Part shown: positions 23,525-35,164 of the stretch, one piece after another
How positions within the stretch are numbered: the first letter of the stretch is position 1
Layout of the letters: every line of letters starts with the position of its first letter
Assembly (NCBI GenBank): GCA_036850595.1
Contig: CM072148.1
Location: forward strand, 3,318,100 to 3,382,099
Direction: 5' to 3'
DNA length: 64,000 nucleotides
Source: Rhyacichthys aspro
Taxonomy: Eukaryota > Chordata > Actinopteri > Gobiiformes > Rhyacichthyidae
The notes under the pieces: generated by a model
What the model was told of the DNA's origin: nothing
What the model saw: only the letters and a program-made list of their open reading frames with translations
The model's database searches: none
Position numbers and translations under genes: made by a program

Positions 23525-23655
23525 TTATTTATTTAACCTTTATTTATCCAGGAAAGTCCCACTGAGATTACAATACCTACGCAGACACAGGGAGACCATG
23601 CTCTGACCAGGAATCGAACCCGGGACCTTCTGTGCCAGTGCTATGACGAGTAGCT
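23525..23655 (-). mobile_element. SINE/LINE fragment with tRNA-like segment
   Basis: TTTAACCTTTATTTATCCAG, GTCCCACTGAGATTACAAT and GGAATCGAACCCGGGACCTT are ordered as in widespread fish elements. The last phrase read on the minus strand contains GGTTCGATTCC, a perfect pol III B box (GGTTCGANNCC). The orientation is therefore probably minus. It is a short, nonfunctional fragment and not a tRNA gene, since no cloverleaf can be drawn. Confidence 0.6.
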
Positions 23656-23699
23656 GTGTTCTAATAGAATCAATGTTCAGCTCAAGTTTGGAGCTCTGA

Positions 23700-24630
23700 T
23701 ATGAGACTCTGAGCCGGCTTCTGTTAAATCATTCATTTGTATTTACTGCGTTTACTTTTGCTTTAAGAACAAAAAGATAGAAAGCTGTTCTGAACTTTGG
23801 ATCTTTTCTTCTGCTGCTTGACCACGATTAAATACTTCGATGATCTACTGTAAAAGAGATCAAGCAGAGACATCTTCATGATCATTAAATGTACAGTTCC
23901 CTCACTGCACACAGATCGTTAAGAGTCTGCAACAATTAACAAACACATTCCTCAAAAACCTACACAATCTGCTTCGTCCTTCGGTTCATTGACGAATACC
24001 GTTTTTTTCTGAATTATTAAAAAGAATGAATAAATAAACACCGTTCACTGCTATAAAAAGTAACAAGGTCAGATGTGCGCAGCCAGTAGAAGTTCTTCTT
24101 TACCCACAATCCCCTGCTTGTGTAAAGGCAGCGTAAACCTCTCTGTTTATGCATCAGTCGGTCCGGGTCAGTGTGCTGTTCCCGCTGCTGTTGTACTCTT
24201 TCAGATGACATGGGGTTAGTGAAGGTAGACTTGCTCCGGTGACGGCCGAACGTGAGTCAGTGGACCTCTTACGTAACACTTTCTAACCGGGTTTTAAATG
24301 GAGCGGGGAGGCGTTCTCGGCGTGTACCTGTCTCTGCGGTGGCACCGAGGGGCTGAGGTGAGCCGCTGAGGTCCCTGCCGTTAGCGACGACGTGCACGCT
24401 TATTTACCACAGGATACAGGGACGTTACCAAACACAAATGCATCCGGGATTTGAAGAGAGACTGATGCATTGCACAAAAACAAGATATTCTGATCAACTG
24501 CAGTCGGATTCTTTTGTCGTGGATGAGAAACGCTTTCTGTTTTGGCTTCAAATGATATCACATTTACACGTTTTTACTGAATGGCAATGGGCCTTGTAGC
24601 TCCACCAGAAAGCTCAGAATAAAAATAGAA
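23700..24630. other. Unique sequence with a modest GC-rich patch
   Basis: GC content and CpGs rise at about 24,220-24,400 without a recognisable frame or repeat. The remainder is AT-rich with no features. Confidence 0.4.
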
Positions 24631-24639
24631 TAAAGTCTT

Positions 24640-25113
24640 TTAGTGTGACCCAAACTCTAGAGGGGAGGATGCCTTGCTATAATGCGAGAAATTCAATTTA
24701 TACAACATTGTGGTAGCAGTTTTAAGTGACTTTAACGGTGGAAATGACGCTTTGCTGTTCAGAAAAGTCTGAACATTGAAGTACACAATGAAGTGAAGTG
24801 CAAAAGGGAGACAAAATGAGCAATTTAAAGACAAGACACTTTTAAGAAACAAGATAAAACCCAGCAATATCCCCTGGACAAGCACAGTGGCCACAGTAGA
24901 AACCAAAGAGGCAGGTCTCCAGGACTCAGGAGAGAAGACCTTGATATAACTCCCAGATGGAGAAGGATCGAGAGGGACAGAGCTCAGAGAGAGTAGAGCT
25001 CTTTGTGTGAACATACATTTAGTCTTTTCTGCAAAAGAAAAGCTATCGTAGATGAGTTGTTTAGAGACTGTAAACATAAACAGGCCTTCTGTAAATATGC
25101 CACATGTGGTCAT
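24640..25113 (-). other. 157-codon open frame, probably not a gene
   Basis: This is one of the longest open frames outside the tandem repeats. The translation contains a hydrophobic stretch (VLVQGILLGFILFLKSV) followed by a second hydrophobic stretch. It has no family resemblance that I recognise, no splice or poly(A) context, and a codon mix like the neighbouring noncoding DNA. It could be a degraded mobile-element gene. I rate a real gene as unlikely. Confidence 0.15.
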
Positions 25114-25119
25114 TACGTA

Positions 25120-27835
25120 ACAAGGACCAAAGGATATTGCAACATTAAAACCTAAAAGCTCATGGCTGATTTGAAAACATCCACACGCTTAAATCCATTT
25201 GTATATTATTGATCTGTAACGGTTTATAGTATTATCCCCCTCCATTCCTCTGTTACCCTCCTCAGTTTGTTCATAGATGCCCTTTACAAACCAATATACC
25301 CACCCTACATCATAACGGTATCTTTTAGTTAAAGTCTGGGTGTGAGAATAAAGGAAATATCTTTAATTAAATAGAAGTTAACAGATTAAAACACATTAAA
25401 AAAAGCCTTTCCTGGCCCTGACACATCAAGGTCATTTTCGCGTCTCAGATTGGTTTTCTCTGAGCCACGGAGGACCATATGCTGCCGGTTAATGTTTGGA
25501 ACAGCTTCTCGAACTGTCATCGCTTTGGGGAATATTTGGCCGTTTGCAGATAATAATCGAGTCTAATAGACCTCATTTAAAACGCTCTCATTACTGCAGC
25601 TACAGTGATGTTGATGGACGTAGACTGTGCTTTTGCAGTTTTTGAGTTAATTACTAAAAAGGTTGTTGTGTTTCTTTCAGCAACAGTTTTGGTTCTTAAT
25701 TTCTGGGAGAACAAAAACAAACCAGATTCACTCATGGGTTTTGATATGTTTCAGCTCTTCGTCTGAAAATAAAAACAGAGGATGTTCGTTCCATGGACTC
25801 ACTAAAGACTCCTGAGAGCTTAGCTTTTAACAACACATCCCACATTAACCAGGAACTAAGGCGGCGGAGAGTCCTATCAGTGTTTATTATCCAGTTAATA
25901 CAATCTTAAACCTGTTTCTTCCAACCTCTTTTGAGTATCTGGTGCTTTTGGGTTTAAAACATTAAAATAATCACAAATACACATATTTACAGGGTTAATC
26001 GACGACTAAATTTCACAGTATCTCTTTCCTCATGAGTTTCTTTCCTGTCTTAATCAGAGGGAATCTAATAAAATAATAAACTCACCAAATAAACAGAACA
26101 CAGCCCTCAAACTGTGAGTATGAATCAGAAATATTGCTTTCAAATGTGACAGACGATTGGATTGAAAAGTGAACTGAACTGATGCACAGACAATCTATTA
26201 AAATGCTATTTAAATTTAAATTATTTCTTTATCGCCGAACCAGTGGGAAACTGTTTTTATGGTATTTTTGTTAGTTTAAGGCTGTGTACTTCTGCATTCT
26301 TTTGTTTTGTTCTATTTTAACCTCGTCGTTAAATGTATTTCTTGTTGACACTTTAACAGAGAGTGTCTTTTGGTTGTTTAATATAACCGTATGACTTCCA
26401 GAAAACTGAATCTGTATCTGCAAACCGGACTCTAGCGGTGAGCCCCAGACACTTTAATGATTTTCTTTAGCCGTTATGGTCTCCTAATGGTGGGGAATGT
26501 GTGATTGATTGATTGATGGTGAGAAGCAGTGAAGACAGACACACACTATTCTCATGAACTTAAAGATGCTGAGGGTTAATTAAAGGATCTGAAATGCAGA
26601 GGTCTAAGTTTTCGTTGGGAATCTGGAAACATGAGCTTGTTACGATGGAAAACCAGTCCATTTCAAAGTAGAGTAGAGGTTTATCGAGTGTCAGATCGAT
26701 ACTGAGACAGTGGAGGGAGTTTCTCATGCTTGAGGTAAACACAGTAAAACACAGCAACATGTATTAAAGTACCCTCCGTCTAAATACAACTTAATACACG
26801 TCTTTTATTTCCAAATGTTGTAATGAAAGGCCAGAGCTTAACTTCAAAGCGAAACTGCGTTTAGTTGAGTCTGTGGAAATCTTTCTTTGCATCTGGACTT
26901 TTGGGCATTTTTCTGCAACTCAGCAAGACTCTGAGCTGGGTGAAAAGGTGCTCTCTTAAAAGTGTTTTAATTTCGTATGCTCAGCAGCCGGCGTCGACCC
27001 TGGAGTCCAGACGGCTCCCACAGCGAGGTCTGCTATCTGTCAAACTTCTGTAAGAGTTTAGAGATTTAGTTAAGCTCTAAAGTAAAGTTGGTAATGATAT
27101 AGAATAACTTTACTGTGAGTTACCCATCAGTCTCATGACCTATTGATGAACTTTCCAAATTAAATAGTTACAAATGTGACATACAAGTCTAATTTCAATG
27201 TTTTTGCTTACTCTGATGAAAAATGACTCAAACTTTTGTCATTTTCCAATCATTATCCTGTTATTAGTGGACACACGTGCTTTGAGTTTGAAGAAGAGTA
27301 ATAATATTTATTCATCTTCCACTTATTTCTGAAAAAGTGGATGTAGGTTTGGAGGTGAAGACATTTCCTCCTTCTTCCAAGTGACTCAAAGTTCAACTGG
27401 ATGATGATGATTGTTTTCCAAGCAAAGCTGAGCTCCGATTTATTTTAATTATTACAAAAAAGTGTCCTAGTTTTGCTTTGAATGGATAGTTAATTGTGGT
27501 GAAATACTGAGTAACATCAGAGAGGATGGTTCAGTGGTTTTTAAAAAAAGAGAGAGACTGTAGTGAACCATCTCTGAGCTCAAAATGTTCCCCAGAAAAA
27601 AGAGAAATGTTTCTGGAAGTGACAGCCGGTCCTTCTGAGGCAATCGGACATGGCTTTACACTTCAAAACTTGTGCTAAATGTCTTCACTGTGAGAGCCTT
27701 TCTTGTGCGTTTCAACAGAGTTCAAATACAGTTTATTGCTTTAAAAAAAGAAAAGTCGTGGCGTATTCAACTGGGATTAAACATTAGGAGTAAACCTAAC
27801 TTTACCATGTCTAATCCAGACTTTTATTCCATGAG
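25120..27835. other. Long AT-rich stretch without genes or recognised repeats
   Basis: The frames are short (60-66 codons) and featureless. A small GATT microsatellite (about 26,503-26,516) is the only tandem repeat noted. Confidence 0.5.
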
Positions 27836-27839
27836 ATAT

Positions 27840-28160
27840 ACTCAGTTGGATTAGCGTCTCTCGTCTGTGATTTCCTGGTTGTGGCTAACGCGCTCATTAG
27901 CTTGTGCTGCTGCGGGAGCCACATTAGCACCAGGTTAATCCAGTCTCTTAAAAGCAACAACAACAACCTTGGGTGATGACCCCTTTGTTGCTCGGCGCGA
28001 TCTATTATTCACTGTTCCATTTTCTTTTATCTCCAACTCATTAGTGTCAGACAAGTTGATGAAGTAGGGATACACTGCAGAGGACACAACTGCCTTGAAG
28101 ATAGAATAGCTGATCCCTTTTATATTGGATAACAAATGAGCTTTTAAGCTTCATGCGCCG
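27840..28160. promoter_or_regulatory. Candidate conserved regulatory block
   Basis: Non-repetitive, GC-richer DNA holds homeobox-like motifs: GCTCATTAGC near 27,890, CCACATTAGCACC near 27,919 and AGGTTAATCC near 27,932. There is also a Sox-like CCTTTGTTG near 27,981. Open frames are short. The motif density resembles developmental enhancers. This is inference only. Confidence 0.3.
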
Positions 28161-28741
28161 GTGTTATTTCATGTTCTGTGTCCACAAAGCCTCTTAAGAA
28201 GCAGAAGACATTTACCGCACAAATAGCAATGACCCACTGAAATAATACGAGAAAATGATGACAAATTAGATTTACAGCCCAATCCAATAACGTTAGATCC
28301 AACCATAAATACACTCAAGATTATTAGTATTAGCCTAAAGTGGATCTGGATGAGTGGGTTGTATGATCCGAAAATAAAAAAAAAGTCTACTCCCATTGTT
28401 TGTGTTAGAATTAAAGGAACTAAAAACTAAAACTAAACACTTAAGCCCTTATATCCTTTATTATACACAGTTTAACACAGGCATGAGGGAGTTTAAATGG
28501 ATTTGAGTGCAATAAAATAGCTCAGGAAAATAATAAAGTCCAATAAAATTTGTCTTAAAAGAAGTTAGTAGGAATTAACTCTCCTTTGCTCCACAAAAAA
28601 TCAAATAAAAAATGAAAATGTGATTAAGAAAATAGTCGATTAGTGTTTGCGAACAACATGAGCTGCTAATTCTGCGACTTATGAATCTGAAAAATGGAAA
28701 TGGAGTGATACGAGCATGTAGCCTACAGCAGCTAAAGGAAA

Positions 28742-29150
28742 AAAAGGAGCGCTCCCATTGGTCGACACTTGTCACATGACGTTCCAGGAAGTTTAATAGC
28801 TGCAGATAAAGTGTATTTTCAGCTGAATATGTCTTTTAACAGAGAAACAGCTGAAAAAAGAAAAGCATCAACAGAGAAAAGGGAGACAACGTAAAACACA
28901 GATAAATACTGTCAATTCAATCACGTAATGTTTAACGAGGAGGAGATAATTGTCGTCCTGACGCTGAAGTCACAGCTAAGATAACGCTAAACTCTAAACT
29001 TCAGTTTGGTCAAATGGATTAGTATTTTGGAGGAAAAACTGGTCTGGTTTTATTTTTTTTTTAAAAAGAAGCAGGAGAGTTCCCTAGGCTGTTTTTGGAG
29101 GAGAGTGGAGTCTGAGACAGGGACAAAAAAAGAACATCAGAGACTGGAAC
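28742..29150 (+). repeat. Family A interspersed repeat, copy A3
   Basis: It starts at GAGCGCTCCCATTGGTCGAC, so it lacks the ~80-bp outer part present in A2 and A4, and ends near GACAGGGACAAAAAAAGAAC. It keeps the 'gggagacaacgta' segment that A2 lost. It is near-identical to A4, which lies 1.6 kb downstream in the opposite orientation. Confidence 0.85.
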
Positions 29151-29654
29151 ATTAAGATCGAAGTCAATAAAGGTGTAAAAATCCAACCAGTATGAGCTTG
29201 GTTCATTTGTTGACCGTCCAGTCTGTTCCCAAGAGTTTCACCAGTTTCTTTCTTGATTCAAACCCAGAATTGATCAAATCCAGCTGCTCAGTATTTTTAC
29301 CAGCCTCTGTCCATAAATAAAATGAAAATGATGGCTTTTATTAACAGATTCTAATGCTCTGTAAAGATATTAAAACAGTATATGTGAATAAACAATACAT
29401 ATTCTTGCGGGTAACGAGGGATGGAACTCTTTTACTTGTGTTCAAACTCTAGGGCAGAGTGTGCACTTTAAACATAGGCTGTTTAAAGTTTTCATACATT
29501 TAAGAAAGTTTAAGGACGCAAGAATTTCAAAAGCTTTCTTTCATTTTTTTTTTTTAAAACAATATCAAGACGAGTAAAAAGCGTTTGTCACTGCAGCATT
29601 GTGTCAAATAATTGGATAAATAGGTCTATTTGCATTTGTGAAGCCCAGAATGCA

Positions 29655-30450
29655 CAATGACTTCAGAGGCATCTTCCACATATTCTGTTTTCCAGATTAC
29701 ATTTCTCCGATTCGCCACCTTGGGGAGAAAGCTCCTCTGCAGCATTTGGCTCTCCATTGTTATCCACGAGAGAAGCCATTTTGAGCAGCGCATTCGTGGA
29801 GCCGCTCAAAGCCGACGGATCAGTAATCATGAGCCATTTTCATGTAAAAGAAGAAGATAGATGGAGTAGAAATGGGTCAAATCCTGCAGCGGGGATGCGA
29901 AATGACACATCGAAGAAGGTTGATAAAGATTCTTTGGCCTAATGGAGTGGAAGAAAATGGTATTGGATTTAACTTCTGCAGAAGTTCTCGGTGCAGGCCG
30001 TGACCCCATCTGAGCGTTTATCGCCTCTGTCAGTAAGTCCTACCCGGGTCTCTCCGTCTCCAACTGTAATAATTAGGGGAGTAATTTGGATTAGATTGTA
30101 TCACTTCTAATTACCGCGGTCCAATCTCTCGCAGTTAATACCATGTGACACTCGAGATAAACACGGCGCTGGTGAAATTAATTAAGTCGCTTCTGTGGAC
30201 TCGTGTGCGGCACAACCTGAACGTAACCTTAAGGATTATGTTATTTTCGTAGCTAATCCACGCTGAGATGACGTCGGATTAAGGGAGAGGATTCCTTGGT
30301 TACTGTTAAAAATGAAGCCCTCGTATTAATATCCCAGAGAGTTGTGCCTGATATCGTATCGGGTTCAACTGGTGACGCACTGAGGGATGTTGACCTCTGA
30401 ACTTTTGAGACAGGCCTCGATGAGTGTGAACGATTCTGTTAAAAAGACTT
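29655..30450. promoter_or_regulatory. Strong enhancer-like block between inverted family A copies
   Basis: About 800 bp of unique, GC-balanced sequence carries CCATTGTTATCC (Sox plus GATA-like) near 29,754, TAATAATTAG near 30,067, TTTGGATTAG (OTX-like GGATTA) near 30,085, CTAATTACC near 30,108 and AATTAATTAAG near 30,178. It also holds a 16-bp palindrome at 29,971-29,986. Overlapping short frames on both strands have no domain. Among all blocks in the window this one most resembles a vertebrate conserved noncoding element, by homeobox-site density and lack of repeats. Confidence 0.42.
29971..29986. repeat. Perfect 16-bp palindrome AACTTCTGCAGAAGTT
   Basis: The two 8-bp halves are exact reverse complements. 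It shares the core TTCTGCAGAA with the 22-bp palindrome at 1839-1860. Confidence 0.9.
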
Positions 30451-30770
30451 TAGCGCTTCATTACTGATCTAATTTACAGTAAGGATACTTGAACGCTTCA
30501 TGAGTTTACTGCCTTTTGAGATTTTGAGATTTCCACTTTGTGAAAGCTACAAAACAGGGGTTGTATTGGTTTTTATGCATTTGTTATTTCTTGGTGTGAA
30601 CAGATTGTATTAAATGAAAATGCTTATATTTATTTTTATCAACACAACAACACAAAAATACACAAGACAAAAGAAGAACTGAAGTATGAACAGCAACTGT
30701 GCAACAACTATTAATAAGAGGTACACATATTTTTATTAAACATCGCAAGCTTTTAAAAGATGTTAAAGCT

Positions 30771-31250
30771 CCAGTCCCTGGTTTTCTTTTTTAGTCCCTG
30801 TCTCAGACTCCACTCACTGCTTCTTTTTTAATAAAAAATAAAACTAGACCAGTTTTTCCTCCAAAATACTAATCCATTTGACCAAACTGAAGTTTAGAGT
30901 TTAGCGTTAGCTTAGCTGTGACTTCAGCGTCAGGACGACAATTATCTCCTCCTCGTTAAACATTACGTGATTGAATTGACAGTATTTATCTGTGTTTTAC
31001 GTTGCCTCCCTTTTCTCTGTTGATGCTTTTCTTTTTTCAGCTGTTTCTCTGTTAAAAGACATATTCAGCTGAAAATACACTTTATCTGCAGCTATTAAAC
31101 TTCCTGGAACGTCATGTGACAAGTGTCGACCAATGGGAGCGCTCCAAGGTTTTCTGTTCCTGAATAGAGGTTCTCATCTATTACAATCCCTTAGAATAAA
31201 CAGTAGATGGATCATGAAGACTGTTTTTTCCACAAGTTATTGCTTTTACA
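30771..31250 (-). repeat. Family A interspersed repeat, full-length copy (A4)
   Basis: Read on the minus strand it runs from GTAAAAGCAATAACTTGTGG through the GAGCGCTCC block to GACAGGGACTAAAAAAGAAA and CCAGGGACTGGAG. The 480 bp best define the family. There are no terminal inverted repeats, no poly(A) tail, no credible frame and no evident target duplication. Possible identities are a MITE with eroded ends, a solo LTR, or a SINE of unusual type. Confidence 0.85.
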
Positions 31251-31322
31251 ATATAATATTTGTTGTTTAAATCGTTTTTAAAGGAAAGAAATATCAGGTA
31301 CAGTCTGTTTAGGAGACAGTTT

Positions 31323-31565
31323 CTAAATAATTATTTCCCAGGAAAAGCTGAGCTCAGATTTGCATTGTGAAAACACCTTGACATTCACATTTATTACATT
31401 TAGTCCAACAGAATGCCAGGTCACATGGATGAGCAACCTCAAGGTGCACATTTGTAGGAATAATAAAGGGCTTCCAAGAACGCAGCCTTGAGGCACTTCA
31501 GGAGAAATCAATTGTGCAGAGAGTCTTGGAGCAGACGTCAGATACCAGTCTGTAACAGGCAACCT
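31323..31565 (-). mobile_element. LINE reverse-transcriptase remnant
   Basis: The minus-strand frame contains SPEVPQGCVLGSPLLFLQMC, which matches the reverse-transcriptase motif I recall from fish LINEs as TGAPQGCVLSPLLFxLYT. It is preceded by a SAPRLSAQLI segment that also fits the region before the motif. The catalytic FADD-type motif is absent, and the frame degenerates after the leucine-rich stretch. It is a short, dead fragment. Confidence 0.6.
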
Positions 31566-31619
31566 TTTGTAACCACAACCATCAGACCTACTTCAGACCT
31601 TTACATTTTGTGCTCTAAA

Positions 31620-32775
31620 CTTGCTCTAATAAATTTATTTTTAAATATTATCTATTGATCATTAATTAATGCTGACTGATGTGTAATCACCCACAAAAAC
31701 AAAACAATCAGAGTTCAAAATGAGCAACAATGGAAAAGCTTCTGCGCAGATACAACACCATAAAGGCTTAACTTCTCACAAAGCACTGGACGCTGTTTGG
31801 CCTTTGGAACAAAAATACTGAATAATAAATCTTAAAAAAATAAATAAATAAAGAGGAAATATGACCACCCTCTCTCTTTACGTTTTCAAAGACAAGCCTG
31901 GTCGCTGTGATCAAGAAACAACTCATGCTCATGAGCTAAAAGGATACAGTCCTCAAACGCATTAATCAGAAATATGAGGATGAATAAGTGAATTCAACAC
32001 TTCCTCACAGCTTCCTGTTCTGTGAGCACAGTTTGGACTCAGTTTTAACCAAATATTGATGTAGAATACAGTACATTTGACAGTTTACTCACTCATGGAC
32101 TAAATCTGTGCAGACATAGGTTCCAATAGGATATAGTTCTTTGTTTGGTTATGAAACAAAGAAATATGGACTATAGTTCTTTAAATATACCAAACCTATG
32201 TGTTAGGGAGCCACAAGAGGGAGGTTAAAGCCCCGGAGCTGCAGTTCACTGATGGCTTCTCTATAAAAACTCCTGAAGCTGTGTTAAAGAAGTCAAAGAG
32301 TACATCCTCAGTGTCCTCCACAGAATTCATGGGTTTGAACCTTGACTGGAGCACACTGACAGCTAAGAAAGAAATGTTCAGAAATACTATGTGACTCATC
32401 TGGCTTTAGTTGGAAGAAGGAAATGAAAGGTTAGTGGAATATAAAGACCTTCTGCTAACACTATCTGACACTTCTGATCGCTTTTTGATTTTTTTCTTTA
32501 AAGAGGACTTGAATGAATGACGACGTAAGAGATGACGTATTATCACGCTGCGTCTTGTGAAGGATCGCCTTGAAGATGTTGCGTGGACGAGATCCTCTTT
32601 ATCTTTAAAAAACATGAAAAGGCTGACATTTGATAAGACAGGCCTGGTTTAATGTTAAAATATGTAAATTCTGTGAACACAATTTACTTTCAGGGGCCGA
32701 AGATGATGGTGAGTTCATCTTAATTTGAGTCTTACAAAAGTTATCACATAAGCAATAATTTCCTCCTTTTATGGA
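31620..32775. other. AT-rich sequence, no gene seen
   Basis: Frames at 32,196-32,399 (open on both strands) and 32,406-32,615 have no recognisable domain. No repeat family was recognised. Confidence 0.5.
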
Positions 32776-32779
32776 TTCT

Positions 32780-33793
32780 GGTTTTAGTCGCATTTGAACA
32801 GGTTTTAGTTGGATTTGAACAGGTTTTAGATGGATTTGAACAGGTTTTAGATGGATTTGAACAGGTTTTAGATGGATTTGAACAGGTTTTAGTTGAATTT
32901 GAACAGGTTTTAGATGGATCTGAACAGGTTTTAGATGGATTTCAACAGGTTTTAGTTGAATTTGAACAGGTTTTAGATGGATTTGGACAGGTTTTAGTTG
33001 AATCTGAGCAGGTTTTAGATGGATTTAAACAGGTTTTAGATGGATTTGAACAGATTTTAGATGGATTTGAACAGGTTTTAGATGGATTTGAACAGGTTTT
33101 AAATTGATTTGGACAGGTTTTAGTTGAATCTGAGCAGGTTTTAGATGGATTTAAACAGGTTTTAGTCAGATCTGAACAGGTTTTAGATGGATTTAAACAG
33201 GTTTTAGATGGACTTGAACAGGTTTTAGATGGATTTGAACAGGTTTTAGTTGAATTTGAACAGGTTTTAGATGGATTTGAACAGGTTTTAGTTGAATTTG
33301 AACAGGTTTTAGATGGATTTGAACAGGTTTTAGTTGAATTTGAACAGGTTTTAGATGGATTTGAACAGGTTTTAGATGGATTTGAACAGGTTTTAGATGG
33401 ATTTGAACAGGTTTTAGATGGATTTGAACAGGTTTTAGATGGATTTGGACAGGTTTTAGATGGATTTGAACAGGTTTTAGATGGATTTGAACAGGTTTTA
33501 GATGGATTTGAACAGGTTTTAGATGGATTTGGACAGGTTTTAGTTGAATTTGAACAGGTTTTAGATGGATTTGAACAGGTTTTAAATTGATTTGGACAGG
33601 TTTTAGTTGAATCTGAGCAGGTTTTAGATGGATTTAAACAGGTTTTAGTCAGATTAGAACAGGTTTTAGATGGATTTAAACAGGTTTTAGATGGACTTGA
33701 ACAGGTTTTAGATGGATTTGGACAGGTTTTAGTTGAATCTGAACAGGTTTTAGATGGATTTCAACAGGTTTTAGTTGGATTTGAACAGATTTA
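32780..33793 (+). repeat. 21-bp minisatellite, forward array
   Basis: About 48 tandem copies of a 21-bp unit, consensus GGTTTTAGATGGATTTGAAC plus A, with recurring variants (AGTTGAATTTG, AAATTGATTTGG, AGTCAGATCTG, TTTAAACAGG). Variants recur in blocks, for example similar stretches near 32,970-33,180 and 33,535-33,720, which points to amplification of multi-unit segments. The unit length is a multiple of three, so one minus-strand frame reads repeated SNPSKTC-type heptads. That frame is a by-product of the repeat and not evidence of a gene. Confidence 0.95.
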
Positions 33794-33809
33794 ATCTTTG
33801 TTGCAAAAG

Positions 33810-34017
33810 TCAAATCCATCTAAAACATGTTCAAATCCAATGAAAACCTTTTCAAATCCAACTAAAACATGTTCAAATCCAATGAAAACCTGTTCAAATC
33901 CATCTAAAACATGTTCAAATCCAATGAAAACCTGTTCAAATCCATCTAAAACATGTTCAAATCCAATGAAAACCTGTTCAAATCCATCTAAAACATGTTC
34001 AAATCCAATGAAAACCT
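33810..34017 (-). repeat. Inverted arm of the 21-bp minisatellite (42-bp composite unit)
   Basis: After a ~16-bp spacer the same repeat continues on the opposite strand: TCAAATCCATCTAAAACATG alternates with TTCAAATCCAATGAAAACCT, giving a 42-bp two-unit repeat, about ten 21-bp units in all. The opposed 108- and 110-codon frames (33,791-34,130) are repeat artefacts. Together with the forward array this forms an inverted repeat with potential to fold into a hairpin of roughly 200-bp arms. Confidence 0.95.
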
Positions 34018-34019
34018 CT

Positions 34020-35100
34020 ACCCACTTAATGACAGCACACACAGTCATCCATTTGACATTTGCCCAAATCATGTTAATTATGCAGACTTTGTGTGTTTTT
34101 ACCTCACTGTGCACCAAACAGTTTGATTAAAACGTTGTCCTGACGTGGACTAAAGTCTTCTCCAAAGTCAGACCAAAAAAAACAAAAAACAAAACAAGAA
34201 ACTGTCAGTGTGAAAGAAAAATGTTTGGATCTTGTCTTACCTCGTCCCATCTCCTCTCTTCCCTTTCTGTCTGTTCACTTTTGTTTGGTTTTTATTGGTT
34301 TACAAGTGTTGATACATTTAGTCAGAGTTTTCATTCTCATTAATTACGTTTAATCTAGTTTTTGTTTCATTTTCGGACACAAAAAAATATGTTGTTGATG
34401 AAAAGTATGATGAAAATTGTTTGTGCTACAGGGTTTACTTTCTGTTTTCAGGTGTAAAGGTACTTTTACTCTCTCTTGCCTTTCATAAAAGTACTGCATT
34501 CTGCACCAAACAGAACTGGACCAGACTTGGACTGTCTGAACTGCTGTTTTGTATAGTTTGAGTTTTTAGCAACATAAATCTGATTCTGATTCATTTACGT
34601 CGCCAAAAAAAGCGAGAAAACAGTCAATGTGTCTTTTAGTTGATTTTGCCAGGTACCCTTTTTATGGGGCATGTTTTTGTGAAAAAGCAAATGCTGTAAA
34701 TAAGGATCCTGGCTCCTGGTCATAAACTGCTCTGAGTGTCAAAGAATCCAGTGTTGTGCTGTTTGGATTTATTATGCGTCTGTGATCACACACCACGCTA
34801 AGTGGGAACATCCAGTTCAAGCAGAAGAGCTAAATTAAGACGCTCTCAGAAGACTTTAGAGTTGTTATTTTTGAAACGAAAACACATGAAAGTGTTTGAA
34901 AACCTGGAAAACAGAGACCAAGTCAGGACAACAAAGTTTTCAGAGAAGAGTTTTAAAGCTACAGTGTTTATCGGCTGCAGGCTGTGAACCAACGCTGAAG
35001 CTACGAAGGCTACGGCTCAACGAAATTATAGAAGAAAGAAAAAGTATCACAGTATTACAGATATGTGCAGATAATTTTAACAACATGAAATAAAAACAAT
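34020..35100. other. AT-rich sequence with a possible LINE-type tail
   Basis: Near 34,540-34,593 'aacataaatctgattctgat' resembles a retroelement tail ending in GATTCTGATTC. A short inverted repeat (GTACTTTTA / TAAAAGTAC) spans 34,460-34,494. No credible gene: frames at 34,802-35,093 lack domains. Confidence 0.35.
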
Positions 35101-35108
35101 TCATGGAA

Positions 35109-35140
35109 TAGCTCACACTGACATTATCTAATGTGAGCTA
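35109..35140. other. Small perfect hairpin
   Basis: TAGCTCACA at 35,109-35,117 and TGTGAGCTA at 35,132-35,140 form a 9-bp stem with a 14-base loop. It lies just before a SINE-like segment. No function is evident. Confidence 0.7.
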
Positions 35141-35164
35141 ACAGAAAATATTAGATACTGTTAA

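Noticed and set aside
23525..23655. Possible tRNA gene on the minus strand
   Set aside because: Only a B-box-like segment is present within a repeat fragment.
24640..25113. 157-codon frame with a hydrophobic segment
   Set aside because: There is no recognisable family, splice sites or poly(A) context, and the base composition matches the flanking noncoding DNA.
32780..34017. CRISPR-like array
   Set aside because: The units abut without unique spacers, and the sequence is eukaryotic. It is a minisatellite.
33791..34130. Opposed 108- and 110-codon frames with heptad repeats
   Set aside because: They are produced by the 21-bp minisatellite, whose unit is a multiple of three.
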